The notes: a model not told the origin generated them from the sequence alone. Positions 1-8,391 are shown, counted from the stretch's first letter. The stretch: 52,330 nt of DNA from Candidatus Fermentithermobacillaceae bacterium (GCA_012841375.1 DUUV01000095.1:1-52330), one strand, 5' to 3'. Program-made: numbers and translations.

Positions 1-159
1 GAGGGGGGTGCGGATTTTGTGCCCCATGGACTGCCTTGAACGCGCAGAAAATCCACCATCAGCCTGAAACTAGCGCAGCCTCTTTTCTTTGCCCGCAAGA
101 GGCAATATGATCATACACGTTTGACGAGCATATTTCACCGATAGCTAAGGAGCGAGTAT
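1..159. other. Left edge, no gene assigned
   Basis: Short open ends in several frames (for example to a TGA at 37-39) could be the tail of a gene outside the window, but nothing supports one. GCCTCTT near 79 and AAGAGGC near 98 form a 7-bp inverted repeat without a T-run. TTGACG at 121-126 is -35-like, with no matching -10 before the first gene. Confidence 0.4.
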
Positions 160-162
160 TTG

Positions 163-579
163 ATGAAACCCCTTCAGACTGGAATTCACGGGAAGGCGAC
201 TGTCCGGGTCACGGATGCCAACGTGGCGTCTTCCGTGGGAAGCGGGGCTGTAGATGTCTTCTCGACGCCCAGCATGGTCCTTCTCATGGAAGAAGCGGCC
301 GTAGACGCCCTCAGACCTTACATAGAGGAAGGCGAGTCCACCGTAGGCTCAGCCGTCAACGTGAGACATATTTCGCCGACGCCCATCGGGCTCGAGGTGA
401 CCGCCACAGCGACTTTGACCGAAATCGACGGGCGGCGACTTGTTTTCCAGGTAGAAGCCCATGATGGAGTAGCCACGATCGGTGAGGGCACCCACGAGAG
501 ATTCCTCATCGCGATTGAGCGTTTTATTTCTCGCGCGCGGGAGAAATCCACAAGGAGAAACACATCTAGCGTAGAATAG
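163..579 (+). CDS. Hot-dog fold thioesterase (FlK-like family)
   Basis: A 138-residue protein that fits the single-domain hot-dog acyl-CoA thioesterases related to fluoroacetyl-CoA thioesterase FlK. Visible family signatures are STPSM followed by LMEEA in the N-terminal half, the VGSAVNVRHISPTPIG block, and the closing IGEGTHERF motif. The Thr, Glu and His of the FlK catalytic triad appear to be present in those first three stretches. The substrate cannot be read from sequence; most relatives are generic acyl-CoA thioesterases and not fluoroacetate resistance proteins. I chose ATG 163, with AAGGAG at 147-152 upstream; TTG 160 is an equally legal in-frame start. The gene stands alone, about 85 bases before nrdR, and nothing nearby points to a pathway. 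Confidence 0.82.
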   Translation: MKPLQTGIHGKATVRVTDANVASSVGSGAVDVFSTPSMVLLMEEAAVDALRPYIEEGESTVGSAVNVRHISPTPIGLEVTATATLTEIDGRRLVFQVEAHDGVATIGEGTHERFLIAIERFISRAREKSTRRNTSSVE

Positions 580-587
580 GGGTCTCG

Positions 588-639
588 TACCTAGATATAG
601 CGCACACATATGTTTGATTGGGCTATTTGTGGGTATACT
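588..639 (+). promoter_or_regulatory. Tandem NrdR-box-like sites over a putative nrdR promoter
   Basis: Bases 588-603 match the published NrdR box (core CwAtATaTwG) at nine of ten core positions. Bases 620-635 match at seven of ten. The box centres are 32 bp apart, about three helical turns, which is the usual geometry of paired NrdR boxes. A TATACT hexamer at 634-639 could be the -10 element and would be covered by the second box. No good -35 is seen at 17 bp spacing. Inference: NrdR represses its own transcription and that of nrdJ downstream. Confidence 0.55.
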
Positions 640-663
640 TTCCGCTGAAGGTGGAGTGACTCC

Positions 664-1152
664 TTGAAGTGCCCGTTTTGCGGCTTTTTTGACTCCAGGG
701 TGCTGGAATCTCGTCCGACCGACGAAGTAACGGCTATTCGGCGGCGTAGAGAGTGTCCGCATTGCGGTCGTCGCTTCACCACATACGAACGGGTCGAAGA
801 GACTCCCCTCTTGGTGATAAAGAAGGACGGAAGTCGAGAGATGTTTTCCCGCCAGAAGATTTTGTCGGGGATGCTGAGAGCTTGCGAAAAGCGCCCCATA
901 CCTCTGGAGACTTTGGAGAAAGCCGCGTATGAAGTCGAACGCGCTTTAAGGGAGACAGGCAGGGGCGAGGTGACCTCAAAAGAAACCGGCGAGATGGTCA
1001 TGGAAAAACTCCGGAAAATCGATGACGTTGCCTATGTCCGGTTTGCGTCGGTCTACAGAGAATTCACCGATCTCATGGGGTTCCGTGAAGAGTTGGAGAA
1101 GATTTTGGAGGATAGGGAGGGCAAAGAGAAGGGCGGAGACCGTAACGATTGA
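664..1152 (+). CDS. nrdR: Transcriptional repressor NrdR
   Basis: A 162-residue NrdR, the nucleotide-sensing repressor of ribonucleotide reductase genes. The N-terminal zinc ribbon is clear (CPFC near residues 3-6 and CPHC near 31-34), followed by the FTTYERVEE linker and an ATP-cone domain ([16 protein letters not shown], about residues 50-138). The family is usually about 150 residues, so this is full length with a slightly long charged tail. The start is TTG 664, with a purine-rich AAGGTGGAG upstream. The gene lies 104 bases before nrdJ on the same strand, the classic regulator-target pairing, and candidate NrdR boxes precede it. Confidence 0.95.
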   Translation: MKCPFCGFFDSRVLESRPTDEVTAIRRRRECPHCGRRFTTYERVEETPLLVIKKDGSREMFSRQKILSGMLRACEKRPIPLETLEKAAYEVERALRETGRGEVTSKETGEMVMEKLRKIDDVAYVRFASVYREFTDLMGFREELEKILEDREGKEKGGDRND

Positions 1153-1256
1153 AGGTCCTTCCGCAGGCTTTGGGCCTACAGGGGGGAGAGGACCAGCGGA
1201 GCCATTACATAACCAAAAGACAGACAAGGCCTTGAGCCGGTGGGAGGCAGTCAAGT

Positions 1257-4200
1257 TTGAACCTTTCTGACAATGCTGTAGAGGTGCTGGAAAAGAGGTA
1301 CCTGAAGAAGGACGAAGCGGGAAAGCCCTTGGAGAGCCCCGCTCAAATGTTCTGGCGCGTCGCCAAGAACATTGCTCTCATGGATTTGCTGTATTACCCT
1401 GAGGTCTATTCCGGGCCGCAGGAACGACCCAAAAAGGTCCGGAGTGTTGCCGGTGCTCCCGAGAAGCCGGAAGTTGCCGCCGGGCACGAGTTCGCCATCT
1501 CCGAATGGGACTGGGCGACAGTCAAGATGGCCTTCGAGCGTCTGGAATCAAAGGGGCTCATGAAAGTCTCGTGGGATGATTTCAGGCAACTGGTGGAGTC
1601 AAAAAAGGACGAAGCCCGCGGGGTAGCGGTCAGGTTCTACGAACTCATGACCGAGGCCAAGTTCCTTCCAAATTCACCGGCCCTCATAAACGCCGGGCGG
1701 GAGCTCCAACAGCTTTCTGCTTGCTTCGTGCTGCCCGTTGAGGACTCGATGGGGAGTATCTTCGACTCCCTGAAGCATGCAGCTCTCATCCACCAATCCG
1801 GTGGTGGGACAGGCTTCAGTTTTAGCCGCCTAAGGCCCAAGAACGATGTCGTGAAGTCCACGGGCGGTGTGGCGTCGGGGCCAGTCTCATTCATGAAAGT
1901 GTTCAACGCTGCTACGGAAGCGGTCAAGCAGGGGGGTGTCAGGCGCGGGGCCAACATGGGCATCCTCCGTGTGGACCACCCGGACATACTCGAATTCATC
2001 ACCTGCAAGACAGATAATGCCGAGCTTACGAATTTCAACATATCGGTGGGCATCACCGAGAAGTTCATGCAGGCCGTGGAAGCGGGCGAGGACTATGAGT
2101 TGGTGAACCCGAGAAACGGCAAGATTACCGGGAAACTGAGCGCTCGGGAAGTCTTCGAGAAGATCGTCGACCAGGCCTGGCGGAACGGCGAACCGGGCAT
2201 CATCTTCCTCGACCGGCTGAACAGAGACAACCCCACTCCCGAGATAGGGGAGATCGAGAGCACAAATCCGTGCGTCGCCGGTGATACTCTTGTGTCCACC
2301 GAAATGGGCCTTATCCCTATCAGGGAAATAGCGGAGAGGTGGTCCACGGGAGGAGTCGGGGTAGCCATTGACCGGCGTGTCTCCCACGGTCGGATGGTCC
2401 GAGAAGGGACTTCGGGGACTGTTGTCGAGACGGTGACCGGAGTGGAAGTCGTGCCCCTGTCGAGGGCTTTCCGAACGGCTGTTAAGAACGTCATTCGACT
2501 CAAGACCAGACGTGGATACTCCATAGAGGTTACAGCCGACCACAAGGTTATGACGCCTCGAGGATGGGTGCCTGCCGGAAGCCTACGGCCGGGTGTGGAT
2601 TCGGTCCTTATTCAGTCCGGCGCCGGCAAGTTCAGCCTTGACCCATCGCTGCCGGTCCCGGTGAGGAACCTGAGGACCGGAGCCAATGGCCGTACATATC
2701 GAACCGATTTTCCGACAACCTGGTCCAGAGAGCTCGGCCTTACCTTAGGGTGGCTTGTCGGCGATGGTTGGCTCATTGACTCGGGGAAGAACTCTCGCGT
2801 TGGGTTCACCTTCGCTGAACAAGACCTCCAAGTCATGGAAACGGTTAAGTCGGCTCTGGACCGGTGGTACGGACCCGTGAAGCCCGTGAGGCGCAAGAGC
2901 GGCGTCTATCACCTCGGATATCACTCGAAGTCGGTGGTCGAGTTCTTCCAGAGCCTCGGGGTCAGGCCGCTAAGATCTGGCGACAAGAGAGTGCCCGAAT
3001 CACTCTTCAGGGCTACTCGCGAAGCGGTAGCCGGTTTCCTGCAGGGGATATTCACGGCCGGCGGAACTCTGGCGAGCCAACAGAACGGTACGGCCTATGT
3101 CGGGCTTACCTCGAAGTCCAGAGCTCTCCTTGAGGATGTGCAGATCCTCCTTCTCAACCTTGGGATCCTGTCAACCATCTATGACAGATCCAGGCCTCTT
3201 CGGAAGTCCTTCGCCTACAAACCCGTTCGTGGCTCTGAGAGAGTGTATGTGACTGACGGCATGTTGTACGAACTCCAGGTGAGCGGAGATAACCTGGGAT
3301 GCTTTATCGATGAAGTGGGGTTCGCCGATGACCGCTTCGCTCGGGAGATCGGATCGCTGAGAAGACGGTCAAGAGGGTTCTACAGTCAGCCGTACGTTGA
3401 TACTGTCGAGTCCCTCGAACCTGTCGGCGAAAAAGAGGTCTTCGATCTGACCGTACCCATCAGCCACTCCTTCATAGCCAACGGAATCGTCGTATCCAAC
3501 TGCGGAGAGCAGCCGCTCTTGCCCTATGAAGCCTGCTGCTTGGGGTCAATCAACCTAGGCGCTTTCACGAAGTCGGTGTGGGGGGCGAAGGAGAGGCCCA
3601 AGTCGCTGAGCGACAACATCGACTGGGCCGGACTCGGCAAGGCTGTCCGGGCAGGCGTGCATTTCCTAGACAACCTCATTGACGCCAACAAGTACCCGTT
3701 ACCTGAGATAGATGAAATGGCTCACGGCAACCGGAAGATCGGCTTGGGTATCATGGGCTGGTCCGACATGCTCCTTGACCTCGGCATACCTTACTGCTCC
3801 GAAGAAGCCCTGGAACTGGCCGAAAACGTGATGGGCTTCATTGAGCAGGAGTCGGTGAAAGCCTCCGTGGAACTGGCAAAGTCGCGAGGGACTTTCTCGA
3901 ACTACGGGAAGAGTGTCTTCGCGGCACAGCAGAAGCCTGTGAGAAACGCCACCACTACGACAATAGCGCCGACCGGGACCATCAGCATCATCGGGAGCGC
4001 CTCATCCGGCATTGAGCCGTTGTTCAGCATCGCTTTCACCAGGCATGTCCTGGACAAGAAGGCTCTCGTGGAAGTGAACCCCCGGTTCGAACGGGTGGCG
4101 CGCACCCTCGGGTTCTACAGCGACGGGCTGATGGAGAAGATCGCCCACCACGGATCTCTCGGCGGGCTCGACGGCGTTCCCGAGGAAGTCCGAAGGGTCT

Positions 4201-5030
4201 TCGTGACTGCCCATGACATAACGCCGGAGTGGCACATTAGGATGCAGGCCGCGTTCCAGAAGTACACGCACAACGCGGTATCCAAGACGGTCAACTTCCC
4301 TAACGAAGCCACCCGGGACGAGGTCAAGGAAGTGTTCATCCTTGCCAACAAGTTGGGCTGCAAGGGTGTCACCGTGTACCGCGATGGAAGCCGTAGCGAG
4401 CAAGTGCTTACTGTTGGCGCTGACAAGCAGGCCCAGGGCGACGGTACGGGGGCTCAGCCCCAGACAACCGGTCAGCTTTTCCCAGATCCTCACGAGACAC
4501 ATGGCAAGGCGAAGATAAACGGAGTGTGGGGCCATATTAAGCCCATAGAAAGGCCCATCCGTTTGGACGGCTTCACTGCCGCCAAGGAAACGCCTGTAGG
4601 CAAGCTGTTCCTCACTCTGAACGCCCTGAACGGCCATCCGGTGGAGCTCTTTGCCCAGATCGGTAAAGCCGGCAGCGACATATCTGCGTTCACCGAGGCC
4701 ATAGCCCGGCTGATATCAACCGCCCTTAGATCCGGCGTGGATCCTCAGGAGATCGCCGACCAGCTCTTGGGAATAGGCGGTTCTCGAGCGATTGGATTCG
4801 GACCAAATCGAGTTCGCTCCGTGCCGGACGCCATAGGGCAGTTCCTCGACGAGTACCTGAGAGGCTCCGCTGATCAGGAAGAGGACGAAGAGGACGCAGG
4901 GCCCATACAGGATTCTCTGCCCTTGGCGCCGGGTAAGAAATTTGGATTGTGTCCTCAGTGCGGCACCTGGAACCTGATCCATGTCGAGGGATGCGCCAAG
5001 TGTCTGGCTTGCGGGCACAGTGAGTGTTAG
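1257..5030 (+). CDS. nrdJ: Adenosylcobalamin-dependent (class II) ribonucleotide reductase with in-frame intein
   Basis: Class II ribonucleotide reductase, which makes deoxynucleotides with a B12-generated thiyl radical and no oxygen requirement. The 1257-residue precursor holds an N-terminal part (1-338), an intein (339-748) and the C-terminal part from Cys749. Recognisable blocks are the FLPNSPALINAG and HQSGGGTGFSFS stretches, NAELTNFNISVG, the split NP/CGEQPL active-site motif, the ATTTTIAPTGTISII phosphate-binding loop, a TSCPD-type region near 1060-1190, and a Cys-rich redox tail (CPQC, CAKCLAC). Without the intein it would be about 847 residues, normal for NrdJ. The start is TTG 1257, with GGGAGG at 1242-1247. 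The excised intein must restore the radical cysteine, so activity depends on splicing. Confidence 0.95.
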   Translation: MNLSDNAVEVLEKRYLKKDEAGKPLESPAQMFWRVAKNIALMDLLYYPEVYSGPQERPKKVRSVAGAPEKPEVAAGHEFAISEWDWATVKMAFERLESKGLMKVSWDDFRQLVESKKDEARGVAVRFYELMTEAKFLPNSPALINAGRELQQLSACFVLPVEDSMGSIFDSLKHAALIHQSGGGTGFSFSRLRPKNDVVKSTGGVASGPVSFMKVFNAATEAVKQGGVRRGANMGILRVDHPDILEFITCKTDNAELTNFNISVGITEKFMQAVEAGEDYELVNPRNGKITGKLSAREVFEKIVDQAWRNGEPGIIFLDRLNRDNPTPEIGEIESTNPCVAGDTLVSTEMGLIPIREIAERWSTGGVGVAIDRRVSHGRMVREGTSGTVVETVTGVEVVPLSRAFRTAVKNVIRLKTRRGYSIEVTADHKVMTPRGWVPAGSLRPGVDSVLIQSGAGKFSLDPSLPVPVRNLRTGANGRTYRTDFPTTWSRELGLTLGWLVGDGWLIDSGKNSRVGFTFAEQDLQVMETVKSALDRWYGPVKPVRRKSGVYHLGYHSKSVVEFFQSLGVRPLRSGDKRVPESLFRATREAVAGFLQGIFTAGGTLASQQNGTAYVGLTSKSRALLEDVQILLLNLGILSTIYDRSRPLRKSFAYKPVRGSERVYVTDGMLYELQVSGDNLGCFIDEVGFADDRFAREIGSLRRRSRGFYSQPYVDTVESLEPVGEKEVFDLTVPISHSFIANGIVVSNCGEQPLLPYEACCLGSINLGAFTKSVWGAKERPKSLSDNIDWAGLGKAVRAGVHFLDNLIDANKYPLPEIDEMAHGNRKIGLGIMGWSDMLLDLGIPYCSEEALELAENVMGFIEQESVKASVELAKSRGTFSNYGKSVFAAQQKPVRNATTTTIAPTGTISIIGSASSGIEPLFSIAFTRHVLDKKALVEVNPRFERVARTLGFYSDGLMEKIAHHGSLGGLDGVPEEVRRVFVTAHDITPEWHIRMQAAFQKYTHNAVSKTVNFPNEATRDEVKEVFILANKLGCKGVTVYRDGSRSEQVLTVGADKQAQGDGTGAQPQTTGQLFPDPHETHGKAKINGVWGHIKPIERPIRLDGFTAAKETPVGKLFLTLNALNGHPVELFAQIGKAGSDISAFTEAIARLISTALRSGVDPQEIADQLLGIGGSRAIGFGPNRVRSVPDAIGQFLDEYLRGSADQEEDEEDAGPIQDSLPLAPGKKFGLCPQCGTWNLIHVEGCAKCLACGHSEC
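2271..3500 (+). mobile_element. Intein with LAGLIDADG endonuclease domain inside nrdJ
   Basis: A 410-residue intein (residues 339-748 of the precursor). It begins with Cys339 (CVAGDTLVST, block A), has a block B TADH motif, and ends FIANGIVVSN, with Cys749 as the +1 nucleophile. Two LAGLIDADG-type helices are visible: LGWLVGDGWL with acidic Asp503, and FLQGIFTAGGTL, where the expected second acidic residue is Gly602. The penultimate residue is Ser and not the usual His. Splicing residues at both ends are otherwise intact. Inference: splicing is probably still active, while homing endonuclease activity is probably lost. The insertion is at the conserved NP/C site next to the thiyl-radical cysteine, a recurrent intein site in NrdJ proteins. 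Confidence 0.93.
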
Positions 5031-5401
5031 TCCACGGTTCTTTTCCGGTTCTTCTCTGACGGCCGGTGTTGTACCGGTCTAGGAATCGGATGACCGGAGG
5101 CGCGTCAGCGGGCGAAGAGATGAAAACGGGGAGCAGACTGCTCCCCGTTTGGTTCTTGATGGATTGGTCGAATGAAGTGTCGGCCGGGCGGCGGAGAAGT
5201 CGAACCTTGCCGGCTTGGACCACCCGGTCAGATACCGTGATCTCTCGCATATCCTGGTTACCAGAGTCACCAAGGTCCCCCGCCGTCGATCGAGTAGTCA
5301 GACAAGTGGCACTTGGGCATGGATAATCAATTTTATTCCAGAAGGAAACTGCGTATTGACGGCGAAATGTCAGAGACACAAAACTGGAAGGAGGTGACGT
5401 A
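5031..5401. other. 371-bp gap between nrdJ and the membrane cluster
   Basis: No credible gene. It holds the nrdJ terminator (5124-5150), a GC-rich stretch with several short inverted repeats around 5180-5245, and an AT-rich segment (5320-5340) just before the strong ribosome-binding site of the next gene. A GATAAT at 5322-5327 could serve as a -10 element, but no convincing -35 sits at the right distance. The promoter of the membrane cluster must lie here, but I cannot place it. Confidence 0.5.
5124..5150 (+). terminator. Rho-independent-like terminator after nrdJ
   Basis: A near-perfect inverted repeat, AAACGGGGAGCAG then CTGCTCCCCGTTT, separated by one base, ending in a short T run. It lies about 95 bases after the nrdJ stop and separates it from the membrane cluster. 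The A-flanked and T-flanked arms would let it work in both directions. Confidence 0.75.
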
Positions 5402-6175
5402 ATGTCAATCGTCAGCGGTTACAGTTTCGCGTTTTGGGTGGAACTCGTTTATCTGGCTGCGGTGATCGTCATGATCACAAGGGCCCGTGGCGGCATCAAG
5501 ATCCCTGAGATCTACAAGGTCGCGGGTCTTGAGGCTATGGACGAGGCCATCGGGCGCTGCACTGAGATGGGGAAGCCGGTGCACTTTTCTCCCGGTATCG
5601 GCGACCTGCAGAACGCTCAGACGCTCGCCGCCATGTCTATCCTCGGATACGTGGCTAAGCAGTGCGCGCGTTATGACACGGATCTCATCGCCACCAACAG
5701 GAACGTCATTGTCTACCCTCTCTCAGAGGAAATCGTGAAGCAATCCTATGCCGAGATCGGCAAGTTGGACAGCTTCAAGCCCGACAACGTCCGCTGGATC
5801 TCAGACGACCAGTTCGCCTATGCCACCGGCGTTACCGGTATCATGTTCCGCGAGAAGCCCGCTGCCAACATCCTCGTTGGAGCGTTCTGGGCTGAATCCT
5901 TGATCTTCGCGGAAGTCGGCTCCATCGCCGGCGCCATCCAGATCTCGGGTACCGCCAACACCCACCAGATCCCGTTCTTCGTAGCCGCTTGCGACTACTG
6001 CCTCATCGGTGAGGAGCTTTACGCTGCCAGCGCTTACCTAAGCAAGGAGCCCGTGCTTCTCGCCAGTCTGGTCGCTCAGGACTGGGGCAAGATGGTCGGA
6101 GTGGTCCTTATCGTCATTGGCACCATCATGTTCAGCGTTGGATCTGATTCTCTCAAGGTTCTGCTCTCCAAGTAA
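5402..6175 (+). CDS. DUF6754-like membrane-anchored protein, first gene of membrane cluster
   Basis: A 257-residue protein that I recognise as DUF6754-like; the function is unknown. One hydrophobic helix is near residues 8-26 and another near 231-248, flanking a soluble or membrane-associated domain. The domain has the conserved-looking stretches LEAMDEAIGRCTEMGKPVHF and PGIGDLQNAQTLA, then a hydrophobic, small-residue-rich part (VGAFWAESLIFAEVG, AGAIQISGTANTHQIPFF). There are no recognisable catalytic or nucleotide-binding motifs. ATG 5402 is preceded by an almost perfect GGAAGGAGGTGA at 5386-5397, implying high expression. It leads four co-directional genes with short gaps (27-49 bases), so a membrane complex is likely. 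The third gene has the same helix-domain-helix plan. Confidence 0.8.
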   Translation: MSIVSGYSFAFWVELVYLAAVIVMITRARGGIKIPEIYKVAGLEAMDEAIGRCTEMGKPVHFSPGIGDLQNAQTLAAMSILGYVAKQCARYDTDLIATNRNVIVYPLSEEIVKQSYAEIGKLDSFKPDNVRWISDDQFAYATGVTGIMFREKPAANILVGAFWAESLIFAEVGSIAGAIQISGTANTHQIPFFVAACDYCLIGEELYAASAYLSKEPVLLASLVAQDWGKMVGVVLIVIGTIMFSVGSDSLKVLLSK

Positions 6176-6224
6176 CCCATGTTCCTTGTCCTAGACCGGC
6201 TCAATCCGAAAGGAGGTGTACCGG

Positions 6225-6866
6225 ATGAAAAAGGAGATACCGGTAGCGATTACCCTAATCCTGGCAATCCTCTATGTGGCAGCCAACTACTTCACGGGAG
6301 TGTCGTTCCTTGAGACTACCAAGAATCTCTTGGACCAGTGGTTTCTGATCGTAGCCGCCTGGGCGGTGCTCGTCGGTTCGGTCAACCTGACCCAGATCCA
6401 CGGCCGTAAGGTAGCTGCCAAGCGGGAAGGATGGTTCTACAGCGCCTGGCTGATAGCTTGTCTATACGGAATGATGTTCTTCGGCATCTTCGTAGCCAAG
6501 AATGCATCATATCCTGGTTGGACTTTCATGTACAACCAGCTCATCGCTCCAATGAACGCTACTGTCTATTCCACCATAGTGTTCTATATCGGCTCGGCCG
6601 CTTACAGAGCCTTTAGGGTACGTAGCCCTGAAGCGTCGGTCCTTCTAGTCACGGCTCTAATCATGATGCTAGGTCGCGTGCCGTTGGGCAGAATGCTGCT
6701 CGGCGGAAATCCAGCTCTTTCGCAGATGGCTGACTGGATTCTGAACGTGCCCAACTCAGCGGGTATGCGAGGCATCCAGGTCGGCGCCTGCTTGGGAGGC
6801 GTGGCGACCGCTCTTCGTATCGCTCTTGGAATCGAGCGCGGCCACTTGGGTGGCACGGGTGAATAA
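6225..6866 (+). CDS. Polytopic membrane protein, second gene of cluster
   Basis: A 213-residue integral membrane protein with about five or six predicted helices (roughly residues 4-22, 37-56, 72-92, 112-130, 138-157 and a weaker one near 185-200). I do not recognise a family. Small-residue and Arg motifs (MMLGRVPLGRM) sit near the fifth helix. ATG 6225 is chosen because AAAGGAGG lies at 6209-6216, an ideal spacing; the in-frame GTG 6216 falls inside that site and is unlikely to be used. It follows the DUF6754-like gene by 49 bases and precedes the third gene by 27. Its helix pattern resembles the fourth gene, so the two may be related membrane subunits. Confidence 0.82.
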   Translation: MKKEIPVAITLILAILYVAANYFTGVSFLETTKNLLDQWFLIVAAWAVLVGSVNLTQIHGRKVAAKREGWFYSAWLIACLYGMMFFGIFVAKNASYPGWTFMYNQLIAPMNATVYSTIVFYIGSAAYRAFRVRSPEASVLLVTALIMMLGRVPLGRMLLGGNPALSQMADWILNVPNSAGMRGIQVGACLGGVATALRIALGIERGHLGGTGE

Positions 6867-6893
6867 CACTCCACGATAAGGAGGTGAATAAGC

Positions 6894-7727
6894 GTGTGGG
6901 AAAAGCTCGCGAACGTTGATAGGCGTTGGATCTACGCCTTGATGATATTCGTTATCGCGCTCGCCCTGATTAAGCCCATCGGTCTTGCCATCGTACCTTC
7001 GGCCGATACCCAGAAGGTATATGACATCATCGAGAACCTTCCTCGCGGAAGTATCGTGTGGATGGGGATGGAGTTTTCGGCAGGCGGCATTCCCGAGCTC
7101 ATGCCGGCCCTCCAGTCCATGATAAGGCAAGGCTTCAAGGAGGGGCGTGACCTTAGGTTCGTGTGCGCCGGGATGTGGCAGATGGCCGGTGACATGGCTG
7201 ACCAGGCGTTCAGCATTGTAAAGGAAGAGTTTCCTCACAAGCAGTACGGGGTCGACTGGGTCAACATCGGTTATAAGCCCGGCGGAGACGTTCTCCTTCA
7301 GCAGTATCAGAACAGCATCATAGAAACTGCTAAGGGAGTCGACTTTTACGGAGATGATCTCAGTCAGTTCCCGCTCATGAAGGAATTTACCAGCCTGAAG
7401 CAGGCCGAGTTGGTGGCCATCTTCTGCACCGGTACTCCCGGTGAGAAGGAATATATCAAGCACGTGACCAGCCCCAACAAGATCCCGTTGGTGGAGGCTG
7501 CTATTTCGGTTAGTATTCCCGAGTGCATGCCCCTTGTCCAGGCAGGCCAGATCAGTGGCCTCTTGGCCGGGATGAAGGGTGCCGCCGAGTACGAGGTCTT
7601 GGTAGAGAAGCCAGGCTCGGCTACTGCAGGTATGGACGCTCAGTCGTTCTCTCACGCTCTCATCATAATCTTCATGATTCTTGGTAACCTGGGCTATGTG
7701 TTTACCAAGAACAAGAAGGAATCATAG
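6894..7727 (+). CDS. Membrane-anchored protein with alpha/beta domain, third gene of cluster
   Basis: A 277-residue protein with one N-terminal helix (about 14-34), a large domain (about 40-245) and one C-terminal helix (about 254-272). The domain looks alpha/beta in pattern (GSIVWMGMEFSAGG, RDLRFVCAGMW, AELVAIFCTGTPG), with a run of Gly-rich turns. I recognise no named family and no metal- or nucleotide-binding motif. The start is GTG 6894 behind AAGGAGGTGA (6878-6887). The plan helix-domain-helix matches the first gene of the cluster. Both also have an N-x-x-IP motif followed by an acidic, small-residue helix near the C-terminal end of the domain, so distant paralogy is possible. A role in the same complex is inferred from layout only. 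Confidence 0.82.
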   Translation: MWEKLANVDRRWIYALMIFVIALALIKPIGLAIVPSADTQKVYDIIENLPRGSIVWMGMEFSAGGIPELMPALQSMIRQGFKEGRDLRFVCAGMWQMAGDMADQAFSIVKEEFPHKQYGVDWVNIGYKPGGDVLLQQYQNSIIETAKGVDFYGDDLSQFPLMKEFTSLKQAELVAIFCTGTPGEKEYIKHVTSPNKIPLVEAAISVSIPECMPLVQAGQISGLLAGMKGAAEYEVLVEKPGSATAGMDAQSFSHALIIIFMILGNLGYVFTKNKKES

Positions 7728-7758
7728 CGGGTTGACATCCTGAGGAGGTGAAACAGAA

Positions 7759-8391
7759 ATGTCCGAAACTGCTCTTACGGTGGGGACTTGGCTTCAGGCC
7801 TTCTTCACTATCGTCTTGGTTTCCGCTGTCTTCAAGGACAACCCGCTATACCGGTTCGCTGAGCACACCTATGTAGGGCTCTACGCCGGCTATGGAGTCG
7901 CGCTCACGTACTTCAACTATATCCGCCTGAACGTCACGACGGATATAGCGAAAGACGGCAAGTATATCGTGCTTGTGCCCATCATCATCGGTCTGCTCAT
8001 CTACACCCGGTATATAAAGTCCATCTCGTGGCTTAGCCGGTACACCATCTGCTTCCAGTTGGGTATCGGTTCAGGGTACGTCCTTGCCAAGGACTTCAAG
8101 CCGTTTTTCGTGGACCAGGTCAGGGCAACGTTCCTACAGCTCTGGGGAAGCGGAGACTGGTGGGTAGATGTCTCCAACTGGATCTACGTTATCGGCACCG
8201 TCTGTTCCTTGGTCTACTTCCTGTTCACGATCCAGAAGAAGGGTTTCCAGGGCAGGGTCTCTATGGTCGGTCGCTATACAATGATGATAGCGTTCGGCGC
8301 CGCCTTCGGAAACACCGTTATGGCTCGTGTATCGCTCTTCTTGGGTAGGATGCAGTTCCTCTTGGGAGACTGGCTGCACCTAATCAAGTAA
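7759..8391 (+). CDS. Polytopic membrane protein, fourth gene of cluster
   Basis: A 210-residue integral membrane protein with about six helices (near 8-24, 38-56, 72-88, 92-110, 138-158 and 170-190). I recognise no family. A short segment near residues 110-135 (DFKPFFVDQVRATF, GSGDWWVDVSN) links two halves. The C-terminal helix has the pattern MMIAFGAAFGN followed by ARVSLFLGRM, loosely like the second gene. ATG 7759 follows GAGGAGGTGA at 7742-7751. It ends the cluster: a strong hairpin terminator starts 18 bases after the stop. The order small-domain protein, polytopic protein, small-domain protein, polytopic protein suggests a duplicated two-gene module. Confidence 0.82.
   Translation: MSETALTVGTWLQAFFTIVLVSAVFKDNPLYRFAEHTYVGLYAGYGVALTYFNYIRLNVTTDIAKDGKYIVLVPIIIGLLIYTRYIKSISWLSRYTICFQLGIGSGYVLAKDFKPFFVDQVRATFLQLWGSGDWWVDVSNWIYVIGTVCSLVYFLFTIQKKGFQGRVSMVGRYTMMIAFGAAFGNTVMARVSLFLGRMQFLLGDWLHLIK

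Noticed and set aside
1153-1256. Cobalamin riboswitch before the B12-dependent nrdJ.
   Set aside because: The gap has a small GGTCC/GGACC pairing but lacks the B12-box and the conserved core bases, and it is too short for the full aptamer.
5305-5325. Sigma-54 promoter before the membrane cluster (TGGCAC followed by CATGG).
   Set aside because: The -24 half matches, but the -12 GC dinucleotide is not at the required distance.
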